Origin: Streptomyces sp. NP160
GTDB taxonomy: Bacteria > Actinomycetota > Actinomycetes > Actinomycetales > Quadrisphaeraceae
Reading direction: 5' to 3'
Length of the DNA stretch: 39,679 nt
Assembly: GCF_006335115.1 (NCBI RefSeq)
Contig: NZ_VDMJ01000054.1
Location: 1 to 39,679, forward strand
How positions within the stretch are numbered: position 1 is the stretch's first letter; each line of letters begins with the position of its first letter. The notes under the pieces are model-generated. The model ran no database searches and was not told the DNA's origin. It saw only the letters and a program-made list of their open reading frames with translations. A program made the position numbers and the translations under genes. Of this stretch, positions 1 through 9,809 are shown in pieces.

Positions 1-28
1 GTACGAGGTGGGGGGTACGAGGTGGGGG
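1..28. repeat. two tandem copies of a 14-bp unit
   Basis: The unit gtacgaggtggggg occurs twice in a row at the window edge. Only two copies are visible and more could lie outside the window. No gene is seen in the first 93 bases apart from this repeat and the following hairpin. Confidence 0.6.
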
Positions 29-36
29 GGGTGCGA

Positions 37-70
37 CGAGGGCCCCGGACCTGCTGGTCCGGGGCCCTCG
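37..70 (-). terminator. hairpin downstream of whiB3
   Basis: A perfect 15-bp inverted repeat (37-51 with 56-70) has a 4-nt TGCT loop and starts 24 nt past the whiB3 stop. It is very GC-rich and has no U-tract, as is common in actinobacteria, so it probably ends whiB3 transcription. Confidence 0.7.
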
Positions 71-93
71 CCGTCGCTCGGGGCGCGGTGCGG

Positions 94-426
94 TCAGCCG
101 ACCTCGGCGATGCGGGTCTCGGCGACCACGGTGTTCGGGGTGCGGCGCGAGCGCTGCGCCGCGTAGATGCGCTCGCGGTCGTCCTCGGTGAGGCCGCCCC
201 ACACGCCGTAGGGCTCGCGGACGGTGAGCGCGTGCTGGCGGCAGTCCTCGACGACCGGGCACGCCGAGCAGATGGCCACGGCGGCGGCGTCGCGGTTGCG
301 GCGGGCGGGGCCGCGCTCGCCCTCGGGGTGGAAGAAGAGGTTGGTGTCGTGCTCGCGGCACGAGCCCTGCAGCTGCCACTCCCAGATGTCGGCGACGGGG
401 CCGGGGAGGCGGGAGATCTCAGCCAT
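94..426 (-). CDS. whiB3: WhiB-family iron-sulphur transcription factor, WhiB3/WhiD type
   Basis: This 110-residue protein has the four cluster-binding cysteines C23, C53, C56 and C62 (C-x29-C-x2-C-x5-C), followed by the GVWGG turn at 74-78 and a basic C-terminus. The N-terminal LPGPxADIWxWQLQG segment and FFHPEGERG are typical of the WhiB3 (Mycobacterium) / WhiD (Streptomyces) subgroup rather than WhiB1 or WhiB2. WhiB proteins carry a 4Fe-4S cluster and act with the primary sigma factor; this subgroup is known for redox or metabolic control and late sporulation. The ATG at 426 is chosen because GGAGGAA lies just upstream; the frame is open further upstream but without homology. It is transcribed away from the merR-bldM pair. 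The promoter at 591-619 would give a leader of about 160 nt. Confidence 0.93.
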   Translation of the reverse strand: MAEISRLPGPVADIWEWQLQGSCREHDTNLFFHPEGERGPARRNRDAAAVAICSACPVVEDCRQHALTVREPYGVWGGLTEDDRERIYAAQRSRRTPNTVVAETRIAEVG

Positions 427-590
427 GGGTTCCTCCGGGAGGTCTGCGTGGTGCGCGAGGTGGTTCAGGTGGTCGTGCGGAGCCGGTGCAGCGTGCGGGT
501 GCACCTCCCTGCTGCGGGTGTGGATCCGCTGCGGGTGGGGTACTCCCTGCTCAGAGCCACCTCGCGGTGGTTCCGGGCTCGATGGGTACG

Positions 591-619
591 ACACTACAAC
601 CGCGCCAGGGGTTGTTCAA
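591..619 (-). promoter_or_regulatory. probable promoter of whiB3
   Basis: On the minus strand TTGAAC (614-619) is followed after exactly 17 nt by TAGTGT (591-596), close to the primary-sigma consensus. Transcription would start near 584. The 329-nt gap between whiB3 and merR (427-755) contains this promoter and the whiB3 leader. I see no riboswitch fold or other gene there. Confidence 0.6.
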
Positions 620-755
620 GGACCTGCCTCTGCGCCGTTCGTGTGAACCGCCTGAGAACCGCCGCCGGGCCGCCCCTCGACAGGCGCGGCGCCCTCCCGG
701 GTGCAGCACGGGGGGCGCGGTGGCGACGCCAGGACCACCCGACCACACTGGCGGG

Positions 756-1799
756 GTGCCCACCCCCGACGCCGCCCCCTCGGGCGTGTCGCTGGGCGTC
801 GCGGCCGCAGCACGGCGCCTCGGCGTCGCCCCCGCGACCCTGCGGACGTGGGCCCGCCGCTACGGCCTGGGCCCGAGCGAGCACGAGTCCGGCTCGCACC
901 GCCGCTACACCCCCGAGGACCTCGCCCGCCTGGTCGTGATGCGCCGGCTGACCCTGGAGGGCGTCCCGCCCGTCACGGCCGCGGCGACCGCCCTCGCCAC
1001 CGACCCCACCGAGGCCGCGATGGCGCTGGCCTCCACGGCGGGAGACGGGACCGACCTCCCCGAGCTCGAGGAGCCCGAGGAGGCGGCCACCACCGGTGAC
1101 GTGCCGGCCATCGCCGCCCTCGCCGCCGACCTCGGCGTGTGGAGCGCGGTGCTCCCCGCCGACCGCACCCCCCTCACGCGGCGCCCCTCGCCCGCCGGGC
1201 AGGGCGCGCTGCAGCGCGCCGTGCTCGCCGGCGACGCCCCCGGCGCCGCCGCCGCGGTCCTCGCGGCGTGCGCCTCGAAGGGGCCGCTGCGCGCGTGGGA
1301 GGAGGTCGTCCAGCCGGCCAGGGCCGCCCTCGCGCGCCGCTGGGAGGCGACCGGCCCCGGCGTGGACTCCGAGGTCCTGCTCACCGCGGCCACCCTCGAG
1401 GCCCTGCGCGCCCTGCGCCGGCCGCCGGAGCGCACCACCGCCGTCGTCCTGCTCGCCGCGGCCGAGGGCGAGGTCGACTCCCTGCCGCTGCACGTCCTGG
1501 CCGCGGCCGTCGCCGCCCACGGGGTCCGCCCGTGGGTGCTGGCGCCCGGGCTGCCCCGCGAGGCGGTGGCGGCCGCCGTGCGCCGCACCGGGCCGGCCGC
1601 CGTGCTCGTGCACGCCGAGCAGCCGGTGGTGGACGCGGTGGCGCAGCTGGGGCCGCTGCCGCGCCTGCGGCACCCGGTCCGGCTGGTGCTGTCCGGGCCG
1701 GGGTGGACCCCCGCGGAGCTCCCGGCGGGGCGCCCCGCGCTGCAGGCGCCCGCGCTGCCCAGGGCGCTCGAGGTGCTCCTGGAGGCCACGGAGCCCTAG
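756..1799 (+). CDS. MerR-family regulator with degenerate B12-binding-like sensor domain
   Basis: The N-terminus is a MerR winged helix (about residues 10-80; VAAAARRLGVAPATLRTWARRYG, then SGSHRRYTPEDL). A helical middle region resembles the methionine-synthase-type cap that precedes cobalamin domains (about 150-220), and the C-terminal third has a Rossmann-like pattern (about 225-340). MerR-B12 proteins such as CarH/LitR bind cobalamin through a histidine in an ExHxxG-like motif. Here the matching stretch reads GEVDSLP, with Asp in place of His and Pro in place of Gly, so base-on cobalamin binding is doubtful. GTG 756 is the likely start; GTG 786 also keeps the whole helix-turn-helix. It lies 81 nt before the bldM-type gene on the same strand and divergent from whiB3. 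The ligand is unknown. Confidence 0.8.
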   Translation: MPTPDAAPSGVSLGVAAAARRLGVAPATLRTWARRYGLGPSEHESGSHRRYTPEDLARLVVMRRLTLEGVPPVTAAATALATDPTEAAMALASTAGDGTDLPELEEPEEAATTGDVPAIAALAADLGVWSAVLPADRTPLTRRPSPAGQGALQRAVLAGDAPGAAAAVLAACASKGPLRAWEEVVQPARAALARRWEATGPGVDSEVLLTAATLEALRALRRPPERTTAVVLLAAAEGEVDSLPLHVLAAAVAAHGVRPWVLAPGLPREAVAAAVRRTGPAAVLVHAEQPVVDAVAQLGPLPRLRHPVRLVLSGPGWTPAELPAGRPALQAPALPRALEVLLEATEP

Positions 1800-1880
1800 C
1801 GCTCAGGTCGGCCCGATCCGTGCCGATGACACCTCCAGGACAGCCGACCGCTCGGGTCGGCGCACACGGAGGTGGCGACG

Positions 1881-2495
1881 GTGTCTGCGATGGCGACGGT
1901 CATGGTCTGCGACGACTCCCCGCTCGTGCGGGAGAACCTGCGGCGGGCGGTCGCGGGCGTGGCCGGGGTGGGGCGCGTGATCGGCGCCAGCTCCGGCGAG
2001 GAGGTGCTCGCCCGCTGGCCGGTCGAGCGCCCGGCGCTCGTGCTCATGGACGTCCGCATGCCGGGCATCGGCGGCGTCGAGGCCGCTCGCCGCCTGCTGG
2101 CGCGACACCCCGGGGCCGGCGTGCTCATGCTGACCGTCGCCGAGGACGTCGAGGGCGTGGCCCGTGCGGTCGCCGCCGGCGCCCGCGGCTACGTGGTGAA
2201 GGACGCCACCCGCTCCGAGCTGGTGGCCGCCGTCATCGGCGCCATGAGCGAGGCGGGCGTCCGCGGCCGCGGCGCCCGCCGCACCGAGGCCGGCGCCGCT
2301 CCTGCGCTCACCGAGCGCGAGCTGCAGGTGCTGACCGGCATGGGGGAGGGCCGCAGCAACGCCGAGATCGGCAAGCAGCTGTTCCTGTCCGAGGACACCG
2401 TGAAGACCCACGCGCGCCGCCTGTTCCGCAAGCTGGACGCGGCTGACCGCGCCCAGGCCGTGGCCAAGGGCTTCCGCCTCGGGATGGTCCACTGA
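1881..2495 (+). CDS. bldM: BldM-type orphan response regulator (REC + LuxR HTH)
   Basis: The receiver domain (about residues 5-120) keeps the acidic pair D11/D12, the phosphoacceptor D57 (LMDVRMPG), T85 and K107. A LuxR-type helix-turn-helix follows (about 140-202; LTERELQVL...SEDTVKTHARRLFRKL). CDDSPLVRE, MLTVAEDVEGVA and GRSNAEIGKQLFLSEDTVKTH match what I know of Streptomyces BldM, and BldM also sits next to whiD and near guaB in Streptomyces, which supports orthology. BldM controls aerial development and works as a homodimer or with WhiI without needing phosphorylation. GTG 1881 is chosen because GGAGG (1868-1872) lies 8 nt upstream; ATG 1890 is the alternative. No sensor kinase gene is nearby. 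A strong hairpin follows, so it is probably not co-transcribed with guaB. Confidence 0.85.
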   Translation: MSAMATVMVCDDSPLVRENLRRAVAGVAGVGRVIGASSGEEVLARWPVERPALVLMDVRMPGIGGVEAARRLLARHPGAGVLMLTVAEDVEGVARAVAAGARGYVVKDATRSELVAAVIGAMSEAGVRGRGARRTEAGAAPALTERELQVLTGMGEGRSNAEIGKQLFLSEDTVKTHARRLFRKLDAADRAQAVAKGFRLGMVH

Positions 2496-2506
2496 CCCGC
2501 AGCTGA

Positions 2507-4273
<1,767 letters not shown>

Positions 4274-4311
4274 GCGACCGGCCACCACCCGCTGACCAGC
4301 GAGGAGCACCC

Positions 4312-5463
4312 ATGGCCTACGAGATCGAGATCGGGCGCGGCAAGCGCGGCCGGCGCGCCTACACGCTGGACGACGTCGCCGTCGTCCCCAGCCGGCGCAC
4401 CCGGGACCCGGAGCTGGTCAGCGTCTCCTGGCAGATCGACGCCTACCACTTCGACATGCCCGTGATCTCGGCCCCCATGGACTCCGTGGTCAGCCCGGAG
4501 ACCGCGATCGCGATCGGCCGCCTCGGCGGCCTGGGCGTGCTCGACCTCGAGGGCCTGTGGACCCGCTACGAGGACCCCCGCCCGCTGCTGGCCGAGGTCG
4601 CCTCGCTCAGCGACGAGGGGACGGCCGACAGCAGGTCCCTGACGCGGCGCATGCAGGAGATCTACAGCGCGCCGATCGACCCCGACCTCGTGGCGCAGCG
4701 CCTCAAGCAGGTCCGCGACGCGGGGGTCGTCGTGGCGGGCGCGCTCTCGCCGCAGCGCACCGCGCAGCTGTGGAAGACCGTCGTGGACGCCGGGGTGGAC
4801 CTCTTCGTCATCCGCGGCACCACGGTCTCCGCCGAGCACGTGGGGTCCACCGAGGCCGACGTCCCGCCGCTGAACCTCAAGCAGTTCATCTACGAGCTCG
4901 AGGTGCCCGTCGTCGTCGGCGGCGCCTCCACCTACACGGCGGCGCTGCACCTCATGCGCACTGGCGCGGCGGGCGTCCTCGTGGGCTTCGGCGGGGGAGC
5001 CGCGCACACCACGCGCGGCGCCCTCGGCGTCCACGCCCCCATGGCCACGGCCATCGCCGACGTCGCCGCCGCCCGCCGCGACTACCTCGACGAGTCCGGT
5101 GGCCGGTACGTGCACGTCATCGCCGACGGCGGCATGGGGCGCTCCGGCGACGTCGTCAAGGCCGTGGCGTGCGGCGCCGACGCCGTCATGCTCGGCGCCG
5201 CCCTGGCCCGGGCCACCGAGGCGCCCGGGCGCGGCTGGCACTGGGGCCCGGAGGCCCACCACCCCGACCTGCCCCGCGGGCGCCGCGTGCGCGTCGGCAC
5301 CGTCGGCTCCCTCGAGGAGATCCTCGTGGGGCCGGGCACCACGCCCGACGGCACCACCAACCTGCTCGGCGCCCTGCGCCGGGCGATGGCCACCACGGGC
5401 TACTCCGACCTCAAGGAGTTCCAGCGCGTCGAGGTGGTCGTCAGCCCGTACCAGCCGACCTGA
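4312..5463 (+). CDS. guaB3: GuaB3-family IMP dehydrogenase-related protein
   Basis: This 383-residue TIM-barrel protein of the IMPDH/GMP-reductase superfamily has no CBS domains. It starts EIGRGKRGRRAYTLDDVAVVPS and contains VISAPMDSVV and the IADGGMGRSGDVVKAVACGADAVMLG phosphate-binding segment (split here by family, not by frame). The loop that holds the catalytic cysteine in GuaB (GPGSICTTR) reads GGGAAHTTR here, with H232 at the cysteine position, so normal IMPDH chemistry is not expected. Actinobacterial GuaB3 proteins are conserved next to guaB and their role is not settled. ATG 4312 has GAGGAG a few bases upstream. It is probably co-transcribed with guaB; a hairpin follows. Confidence 0.92.
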   Translation: MAYEIEIGRGKRGRRAYTLDDVAVVPSRRTRDPELVSVSWQIDAYHFDMPVISAPMDSVVSPETAIAIGRLGGLGVLDLEGLWTRYEDPRPLLAEVASLSDEGTADSRSLTRRMQEIYSAPIDPDLVAQRLKQVRDAGVVVAGALSPQRTAQLWKTVVDAGVDLFVIRGTTVSAEHVGSTEADVPPLNLKQFIYELEVPVVVGGASTYTAALHLMRTGAAGVLVGFGGGAAHTTRGALGVHAPMATAIADVAAARRDYLDESGGRYVHVIADGGMGRSGDVVKAVACGADAVMLGAALARATEAPGRGWHWGPEAHHPDLPRGRRVRVGTVGSLEEILVGPGTTPDGTTNLLGALRRAMATTGYSDLKEFQRVEVVVSPYQPT

Positions 5464-5468
5464 CCGGT

Positions 5469-5503
5469 CCGGCCGGCCGCCCGCTCGGGCCGGCCGGCCG
5501 TCC
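5469..5503. terminator. GC-rich hairpin between convergent guaB3 and polyol permease genes
   Basis: A nearly symmetrical CGGCCGGC-rich inverted repeat fills the 45-nt gap between the two stop codons and could end transcription from both sides. The pairing is imperfect by one base. Confidence 0.55.
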
Positions 5504-5508
5504 GGGGC

Positions 5509-6828
5509 TCAGTGGCGGGCGTCCTTCGGCTGGTCCACCCGCAGCCAGTGGCACAGGACGAACGCGATGCCGTAGAGCACCACGAAGGCCCACACGGTGC
5601 CGGCGTCTCCGCCCCAGGGCCTCACCAGTGCGACGACGGCGGCACCGAGGAACGCCGCGCCGCCAGCGGCCGTCGTGTAGACGGCCATGGCCGCGCCCTT
5701 GCGCTCGGTGAGCTGCGGCAGGATCGCCCCCAGCGGCACGAACCCGGCGAGCATCACGCCGAACACCACGCCCGCCAGCACCGACAGCGCGTAGCCCCCG
5801 TCGGAGCCCGGCTCCACGGCGTGCGGCACGTACCACCACAGCAGCAGGCCGACCGCGGACCCGAGCACACCGAACCACCGGACGGTCCGGACCCAGCCCC
5901 AGCGGTCGCCGATGGCGCCGAAGACGGCGTTGAAGGCGATGTTCGAGGCGTAGACGACGCTGCTCATGAGCAGCCACTGCGACTGCGACCAGCCCAGCGT
6001 GCCGCCGATGACGCCCGGCAGGATCACGAACATGCCGTACTGCGGTGCGGTGTTGATGATGCGCACCAGGAACCCGACGAGCACCTTCGGCTCCTGGGCC
6101 GCGAGCTTCACACCGCTGCCCAGCACCGAGCCGGTGCTCTCCGAGGCGGGCACGAGCCGCCGGCGGCCGTGGGGCTCGCGCACGAGGAAGGTCAGGGCGT
6201 ACCCGGCCACCACGAGGACGATGGACAGCCACATCGCGCCCGTCTCACCGCCGTAGCCACCGCCGAACGCCGGGATGGCCGCGATGGCCACCAGCGCCCC
6301 GAGGGTGGGCAGGCCGCCGGTGAACATCACGTAGAACCAGCCGACGGCGGTGCCGGCCCGCTCGCGCGGTGCCACCGCGTTGATCCAGACGAGGAAGGCG
6401 AAGGCGAAGAGCGGGTACCCGAACCCGCGCACGAAGTACGTGGCGGCGATGGCGGGCACGTTCCCGGTCTCCAGCGACAGCAGGAACAGCACCTCGAAGA
6501 CCACCCAGACGCCGAAGCCCAGGGTCATCACGCGGTGCGGCCCGAGCAGGTCCGAGAGCGCGCCCGCGAGGTAGGAGCCGACGAGCACGGCCAGGCCGTA
6601 CGCCGAGATGATGGTCGCAGCGGCGGCGCCCCGGGAGCCCAGCGCCTGCTCCAGGTGCGGTGCGACGAAGTTGGTCTCCACCGCGTTGCCCGTCATGAAG
6701 ACGATGACCGCCAGGAAGCCCCACCGCAGGACGTGGGGGATGCCGAGCCGGTCCAGACGGGTCTCGCGCGGGTCGCCCAGGGGCGGTGCCTGCGGTCCGT
6801 CCGCCGTCGTCCGGGTGCTGCCTGCCAT
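5509..6828 (-). CDS. MFS polyol permease (RbtT/DalT-like)
   Basis: This 439-residue inner-membrane protein has about 12 hydrophobic segments. Its pattern fits the enterobacterial ribitol/arabitol permeases RbtT and DalT: FMTGNAVETNFVAPHL in helix 1, YFVRGFGYPLFAFAFL, VRIINT, VRWFGVLGS, FVPLGAILPQL, KGAAMAVY and a C-terminal LRVDQP. That family imports pentitols by proton symport; the substrate here cannot be read from sequence. ATG 6828 is chosen because GAGGGG lies upstream and only the sequence after it shows homology. It lies 128 nt downstream of a glpD-like gene on the same strand, so the two may form an operon for uptake and use of a polyol or polyol phosphate. A small 8-bp hairpin (6910-6934) lies between them. 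Confidence 0.85.
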   Translation of the reverse strand: MAGSTRTTADGPQAPPLGDPRETRLDRLGIPHVLRWGFLAVIVFMTGNAVETNFVAPHLEQALGSRGAAAATIISAYGLAVLVGSYLAGALSDLLGPHRVMTLGFGVWVVFEVLFLLSLETGNVPAIAATYFVRGFGYPLFAFAFLVWINAVAPRERAGTAVGWFYVMFTGGLPTLGALVAIAAIPAFGGGYGGETGAMWLSIVLVVAGYALTFLVREPHGRRRLVPASESTGSVLGSGVKLAAQEPKVLVGFLVRIINTAPQYGMFVILPGVIGGTLGWSQSQWLLMSSVVYASNIAFNAVFGAIGDRWGWVRTVRWFGVLGSAVGLLLWWYVPHAVEPGSDGGYALSVLAGVVFGVMLAGFVPLGAILPQLTERKGAAMAVYTTAAGGAAFLGAAVVALVRPWGGDAGTVWAFVVLYGIAFVLCHWLRVDQPKDARH

Positions 6829-6956
6829 CGCCGTGGCCCCCTCGCCGCTCGCCGTCGAGGCGCGGCGCCGGCTGCTCCGCGCGCTGACCACCGTCGCACG
6901 GCGCAGGAGCGGCGGCGACCCGGTGGGCCGCCGCCCCGGCGCCGCGGTGCGCGGCC

Positions 6957-8672
6957 TCAGGCGTTGAGCAGGGGCCGGGAGTCGGGAGCCTCGCGGCGGG
7001 CGGCGTCGGCGGCCTCGTCGTCGGGGAGCTCCTGGCTGGCGCGCTCCGCAGCGACGCGCTCGCTGTAGCTGCGGACCTCCTCGGCGACCCGCGCGGCGTC
7101 CCACCCCAGCACCGGGGCCACGAGGTCCGCCACGGCCTGCGCGGACCCGACGCCGCGGTGGCCGTACTCGATGGACATCCGGGTCCGCCGGGCCAGGAGG
7201 TCGTCCAGGTGCAGCGCGCCCTCGTGCGTGGCGGCGTGCACGACCTCCACGCGCAGGTAGTCCTCCGCCCCCTCCAGCGGCTCCAGGAGGTCGGGCGTCT
7301 CGCGGCCCAGCTCCAGCAGGTCCAGGGCCTCGGAGCCGTAGCGGTTGAGCAGGTGCAGCACCCGGTGCTCGGGCACCCGGTAGCGCTGCGCGAGGGAGGG
7401 CACCTGGTTGACCAGCGCGTGGTAGCCATCGGCGCCCAGCAGCGGCACGTGCTCGGTGACGGACGGCGGCACCTGCGAGCCGAGGTCGGCCTTGGCGGTG
7501 TTGACCGCGTCGGCGGCCATGACGCGGTACGTCGTGTACTTGCCCCCGGCGATCGAGACCAGGCCGGGCTGCGGGCGCGCCACCGCGTGCTCGCGCGACA
7601 GGGAGCTGGTGCCCTCGGACTCACCCGCGAGCAGGGGCCGCAGCCCCGCGTACACGCCGCGGACGTCGTCCCTGGTCAGCGGGGTGCGCAGCACCGTGTT
7701 GGCGTGCTCGAGGATGTAGTCGATGTCGGCCCGGGTCGCCGCGGGGTGGGCCCTGTCGAGCGACCAGTCGGTGTCCGTCGTCCCGATGATCCACCGGGTG
7801 CCCCAGGGGATGAAGAAGAGCACCGACTTCTCGGTGCGCAGGATCAGACCCGTCTCGGAGGCGAACCTGTCCCGGGGGACGACGATGTGCACGCCCTTGG
7901 AGGCGCGCACCCGGAAGCGGCCGCGGCCACCGGCGAGGTGCTGCATGTCGTCGGTCCACACGCCGGTGCAGTTGATGACCACGGTGGCGCGCACGTCGGT
8001 GGTCGCGCCCGTCTCCACGTCGCGCACGGTGGCCCCGACGATCCGGTCCCCCTCGTGCAGGAGGGACACGACCTCGGTGCTGTTGCGGACCACGGCGCCG
8101 TAGTGCGCGGCGGTGCGGACGACGGCGAGGGTGTGGCGGGCGTCGTCGGCCTGGGCGTCGTAGTAGCGCATCGCCCCGACGAAGGCGTCGGGCTTCAGCC
8201 CGGGGGCCAGGCGCAGCGCGCCGCGCCGGGTCAGGCTCTTGAAGCCGGGCACCGAGCGGGCTCCGCCCATGGTGTCGTACATGGTCAGGCCGGCCGCCAT
8301 GTACGGCCGCTCCCAGATCCGGTGGTTGAGCGGGTAGAGGAACGAGACCGGCTTCACCAGGTGCGGGCAGATGCGCGTGAGCATCAGCTCCCGCTCCTTC
8401 AGGGCCTCCCGCACGAGGGAGAAGTTCAGCTGCTCCAGGTACCGCAGGCCGCCGTGGAACAGCTTCGACGAGCGCGAGGAGGTTCCCGAGGCCCAGTCGC
8501 GCTGCTCGACCACCGCGGTGCGCAGACCGCGGGTCGCCGCGTCGAGGGCGACACCGGCGCCCGTGACGCCGCCACCGATCACCAGCACGTCGAACGGCGC
8601 CCCGCCCAGGTCCTCCCACGCGCGCTCGCGGTACTCCGGGCCCAGCGTGCTCATCTGCGTCGCAGCCGTCAT
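6957..8672 (-). CDS. glpD: GlpD-family FAD-dependent (glycerol-3-phosphate) dehydrogenase, copy 1
   Basis: This 571-residue protein has an N-terminal FAD-binding motif (VIGGGVTGAGVALDAATRGL at about 30-50), RDWASGTSSRSSKLFHGGLRYLE, the dehydrogenase core (IPWGTRWIIGTTDTDW, then IAGGKYTTYRVMA) and the C-terminal helical DAO_C domain. Family members oxidise sn-glycerol 3-phosphate at the membrane and pass electrons to quinone; the related EryB of Brucella oxidises erythritol phosphate. ATG 8672 has AAGGAG 8 nt upstream. It is separated by a hairpin from the SorC regulator upstream and is followed by the polyol permease. With a second glpD in a proper glpD-F-K operon 1.2 kb away, this copy may act on another polyol phosphate, but the sequence does not prove that. 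Confidence 0.92.
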   Translation of the reverse strand: MTAATQMSTLGPEYRERAWEDLGGAPFDVLVIGGGVTGAGVALDAATRGLRTAVVEQRDWASGTSSRSSKLFHGGLRYLEQLNFSLVREALKERELMLTRICPHLVKPVSFLYPLNHRIWERPYMAAGLTMYDTMGGARSVPGFKSLTRRGALRLAPGLKPDAFVGAMRYYDAQADDARHTLAVVRTAAHYGAVVRNSTEVVSLLHEGDRIVGATVRDVETGATTDVRATVVINCTGVWTDDMQHLAGGRGRFRVRASKGVHIVVPRDRFASETGLILRTEKSVLFFIPWGTRWIIGTTDTDWSLDRAHPAATRADIDYILEHANTVLRTPLTRDDVRGVYAGLRPLLAGESEGTSSLSREHAVARPQPGLVSIAGGKYTTYRVMAADAVNTAKADLGSQVPPSVTEHVPLLGADGYHALVNQVPSLAQRYRVPEHRVLHLLNRYGSEALDLLELGRETPDLLEPLEGAEDYLRVEVVHAATHEGALHLDDLLARRTRMSIEYGHRGVGSAQAVADLVAPVLGWDAARVAEEVRSYSERVAAERASQELPDDEAADAARREAPDSRPLLNA

Positions 8673-8752
8673 GACGATCGCTCCTTCGCGCGGTCGGAAC
8701 CGTGGGGGCGGCGCCGGGTGGCCAGCCGCCCCGCTGGCGCTCAGCGTAGGTC

Positions 8753-8785
8753 GGCCTCCCGGTGGGCGCAGACCGCCGGGAGGCC
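8753..8785 (-). terminator. hairpin between sorC-type regulator and glpD copy 1
   Basis: A perfect 10-bp inverted repeat (8753-8762 with 8776-8785) begins 10 nt after the regulator stop. It may end or attenuate regulator transcription before glpD. Confidence 0.55.
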
Positions 8786-8794
8786 GCCGCCTCC

Positions 8795-9760
8795 TCAGGC
8801 CGTGCGCCGGGGGACCGGGCGCGCCGAGAGCAGCTCGCGCGCGGTCCGCTCGTCCACGACGAGGTCGGTGACGAGCCCGGCGGCGAGCGCGGCGAGGAGC
8901 CCGGGGACCTTGGCCTCGTCGGCGACGGCGCAGATGCGCCGCGGCACGCGCCGCAGCACCGGGGGGACGGGCCCCGAGCAGCGGTCGTTGAGGGGCAGCC
9001 CCTCCCAGGACCCGTCGGAGCGCAGGAAGACCGTGCACACGTCGCCCACCGCGGTGGCGGACAGGGCTGCGCGGTCGGGCCCGGTGAGGTAGCCCTCCGC
9101 CCAGACGCGGCTGGGCACGGCGCCCCCGAAGGCGCCGATGCCGAAGAGGGCGACGTCGGCGGCGTGCTGCAGGCGGAGCACCCGCTGCACGCTGCGCTCG
9201 CGCCACATGGCCCGGCGCGTCTCCACGTGGTCGAAGAAGGCGGGCACCGGGAAGTGGTGGACCTGGGCGTCCCAGGCGGCCGCGAAGCGTCCCAGGACGT
9301 CGCTCCCGTAGCCGACGCCGGTGCTCAGGGTGTTCATGGCGCCGTTGAGCTGCACCACCTGGACGTCGCGGAGGGGGTGGGCGAGGAGGTGCTCGCTGAC
9401 GGCGCTGGTCGTGGTGCCCCACGCCACCCCGACGATCATCCCGGCGCCGACCGCCTGGTCGAGGACGCGCCCCGTCACGCGCGCCACGTGGTGCAGGCGC
9501 TCGACAGCCCCGACCCCCTCCGGGAGCGGCACCACGCGCGCCGAGACGCCGTGCCGCTGGGCCAGCTCCTGCTCCACCGCCTGTGCACGTCCGTGCACCG
9601 GGACCACCTGGACGGACACGATGCCGGCCGCGCGCGCCGCATCCAGCATGCGGGAGACGGTGGAGCGGGACACCCCCTCCTCGGAGGCGATGGACTCCAT
9701 GGTCATCCTGCTCAGGTGGTACTTCCGGGCGACGCGCTCCAGGCGCTCGTCATCAGCCAC
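8795..9760 (-). CDS. SorC-family sugar/polyol-phosphate-sensing transcriptional regulator 1
   Basis: This 321-residue protein has an N-terminal helix-turn-helix (about 12-55; LSRMTMESIASEEGVSRSTVSRMLDAARAAGIV) and a C-terminal sugar-binding domain of the SorC/DeoR-effector type (VGVAWGTTTSAVSEHL, VVQLNGAMN, GIGAFGGAVPSR, GDVCTVFLRSDG). SorC proteins are tetramers that respond to phosphorylated sugars or polyols. GTG 9760 has GGGAG 7 nt upstream. It is divergent from glpD-glpF-glpK across a 157-nt gap holding GTGCACGTCCGTGCACC, and the same 17 bases occur again inside its own coding sequence (9583-9599). This strongly suggests autoregulation and control of the neighbouring glpD operon. Confidence 0.9.
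   Translation of the reverse strand: MADDERLERVARKYHLSRMTMESIASEEGVSRSTVSRMLDAARAAGIVSVQVVPVHGRAQAVEQELAQRHGVSARVVPLPEGVGAVERLHHVARVTGRVLDQAVGAGMIVGVAWGTTTSAVSEHLLAHPLRDVQVVQLNGAMNTLSTGVGYGSDVLGRFAAAWDAQVHHFPVPAFFDHVETRRAMWRERSVQRVLRLQHAADVALFGIGAFGGAVPSRVWAEGYLTGPDRAALSATAVGDVCTVFLRSDGSWEGLPLNDRCSGPVPPVLRRVPRRICAVADEAKVPGLLAALAAGLVTDLVVDERTARELLSARPVPRRTA
9583..9599. promoter_or_regulatory. intragenic copy of the GTGCAC-N4-GTGCAC operator
   Basis: The 17-nt sequence GTGCACGTCCGTGCACC is identical to the one at 9810-9826, exactly 227 bp away, and lies in the codons for residues VHGRA of SorC regulator 1. It could be an auxiliary operator for DNA looping. Confidence 0.5.
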
Positions 9761-9809
9761 GGGGCGGCTCCCGTCCTCTCGGTGCCCGCGCGGAGGCGGT
9801 GGTCGCGGC

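Noticed and set aside
1-28. CRISPR-like repeat at the left edge
   Set aside because: Only two adjacent 14-bp copies, no spacers and no cas genes.
427-755. Riboswitch or small RNA in the whiB3-merR gap
   Set aside because: Apart from a good whiB3 promoter I see no conserved riboswitch core or stable structured element. A single GTGCAC at 499 looks like chance.
6910-6934. Hairpin between glpD copy 1 and the polyol permease as a real terminator
   Set aside because: Only 8-bp arms in GC-rich DNA and no other evidence. Noted as possible attenuation but not listed as a feature.
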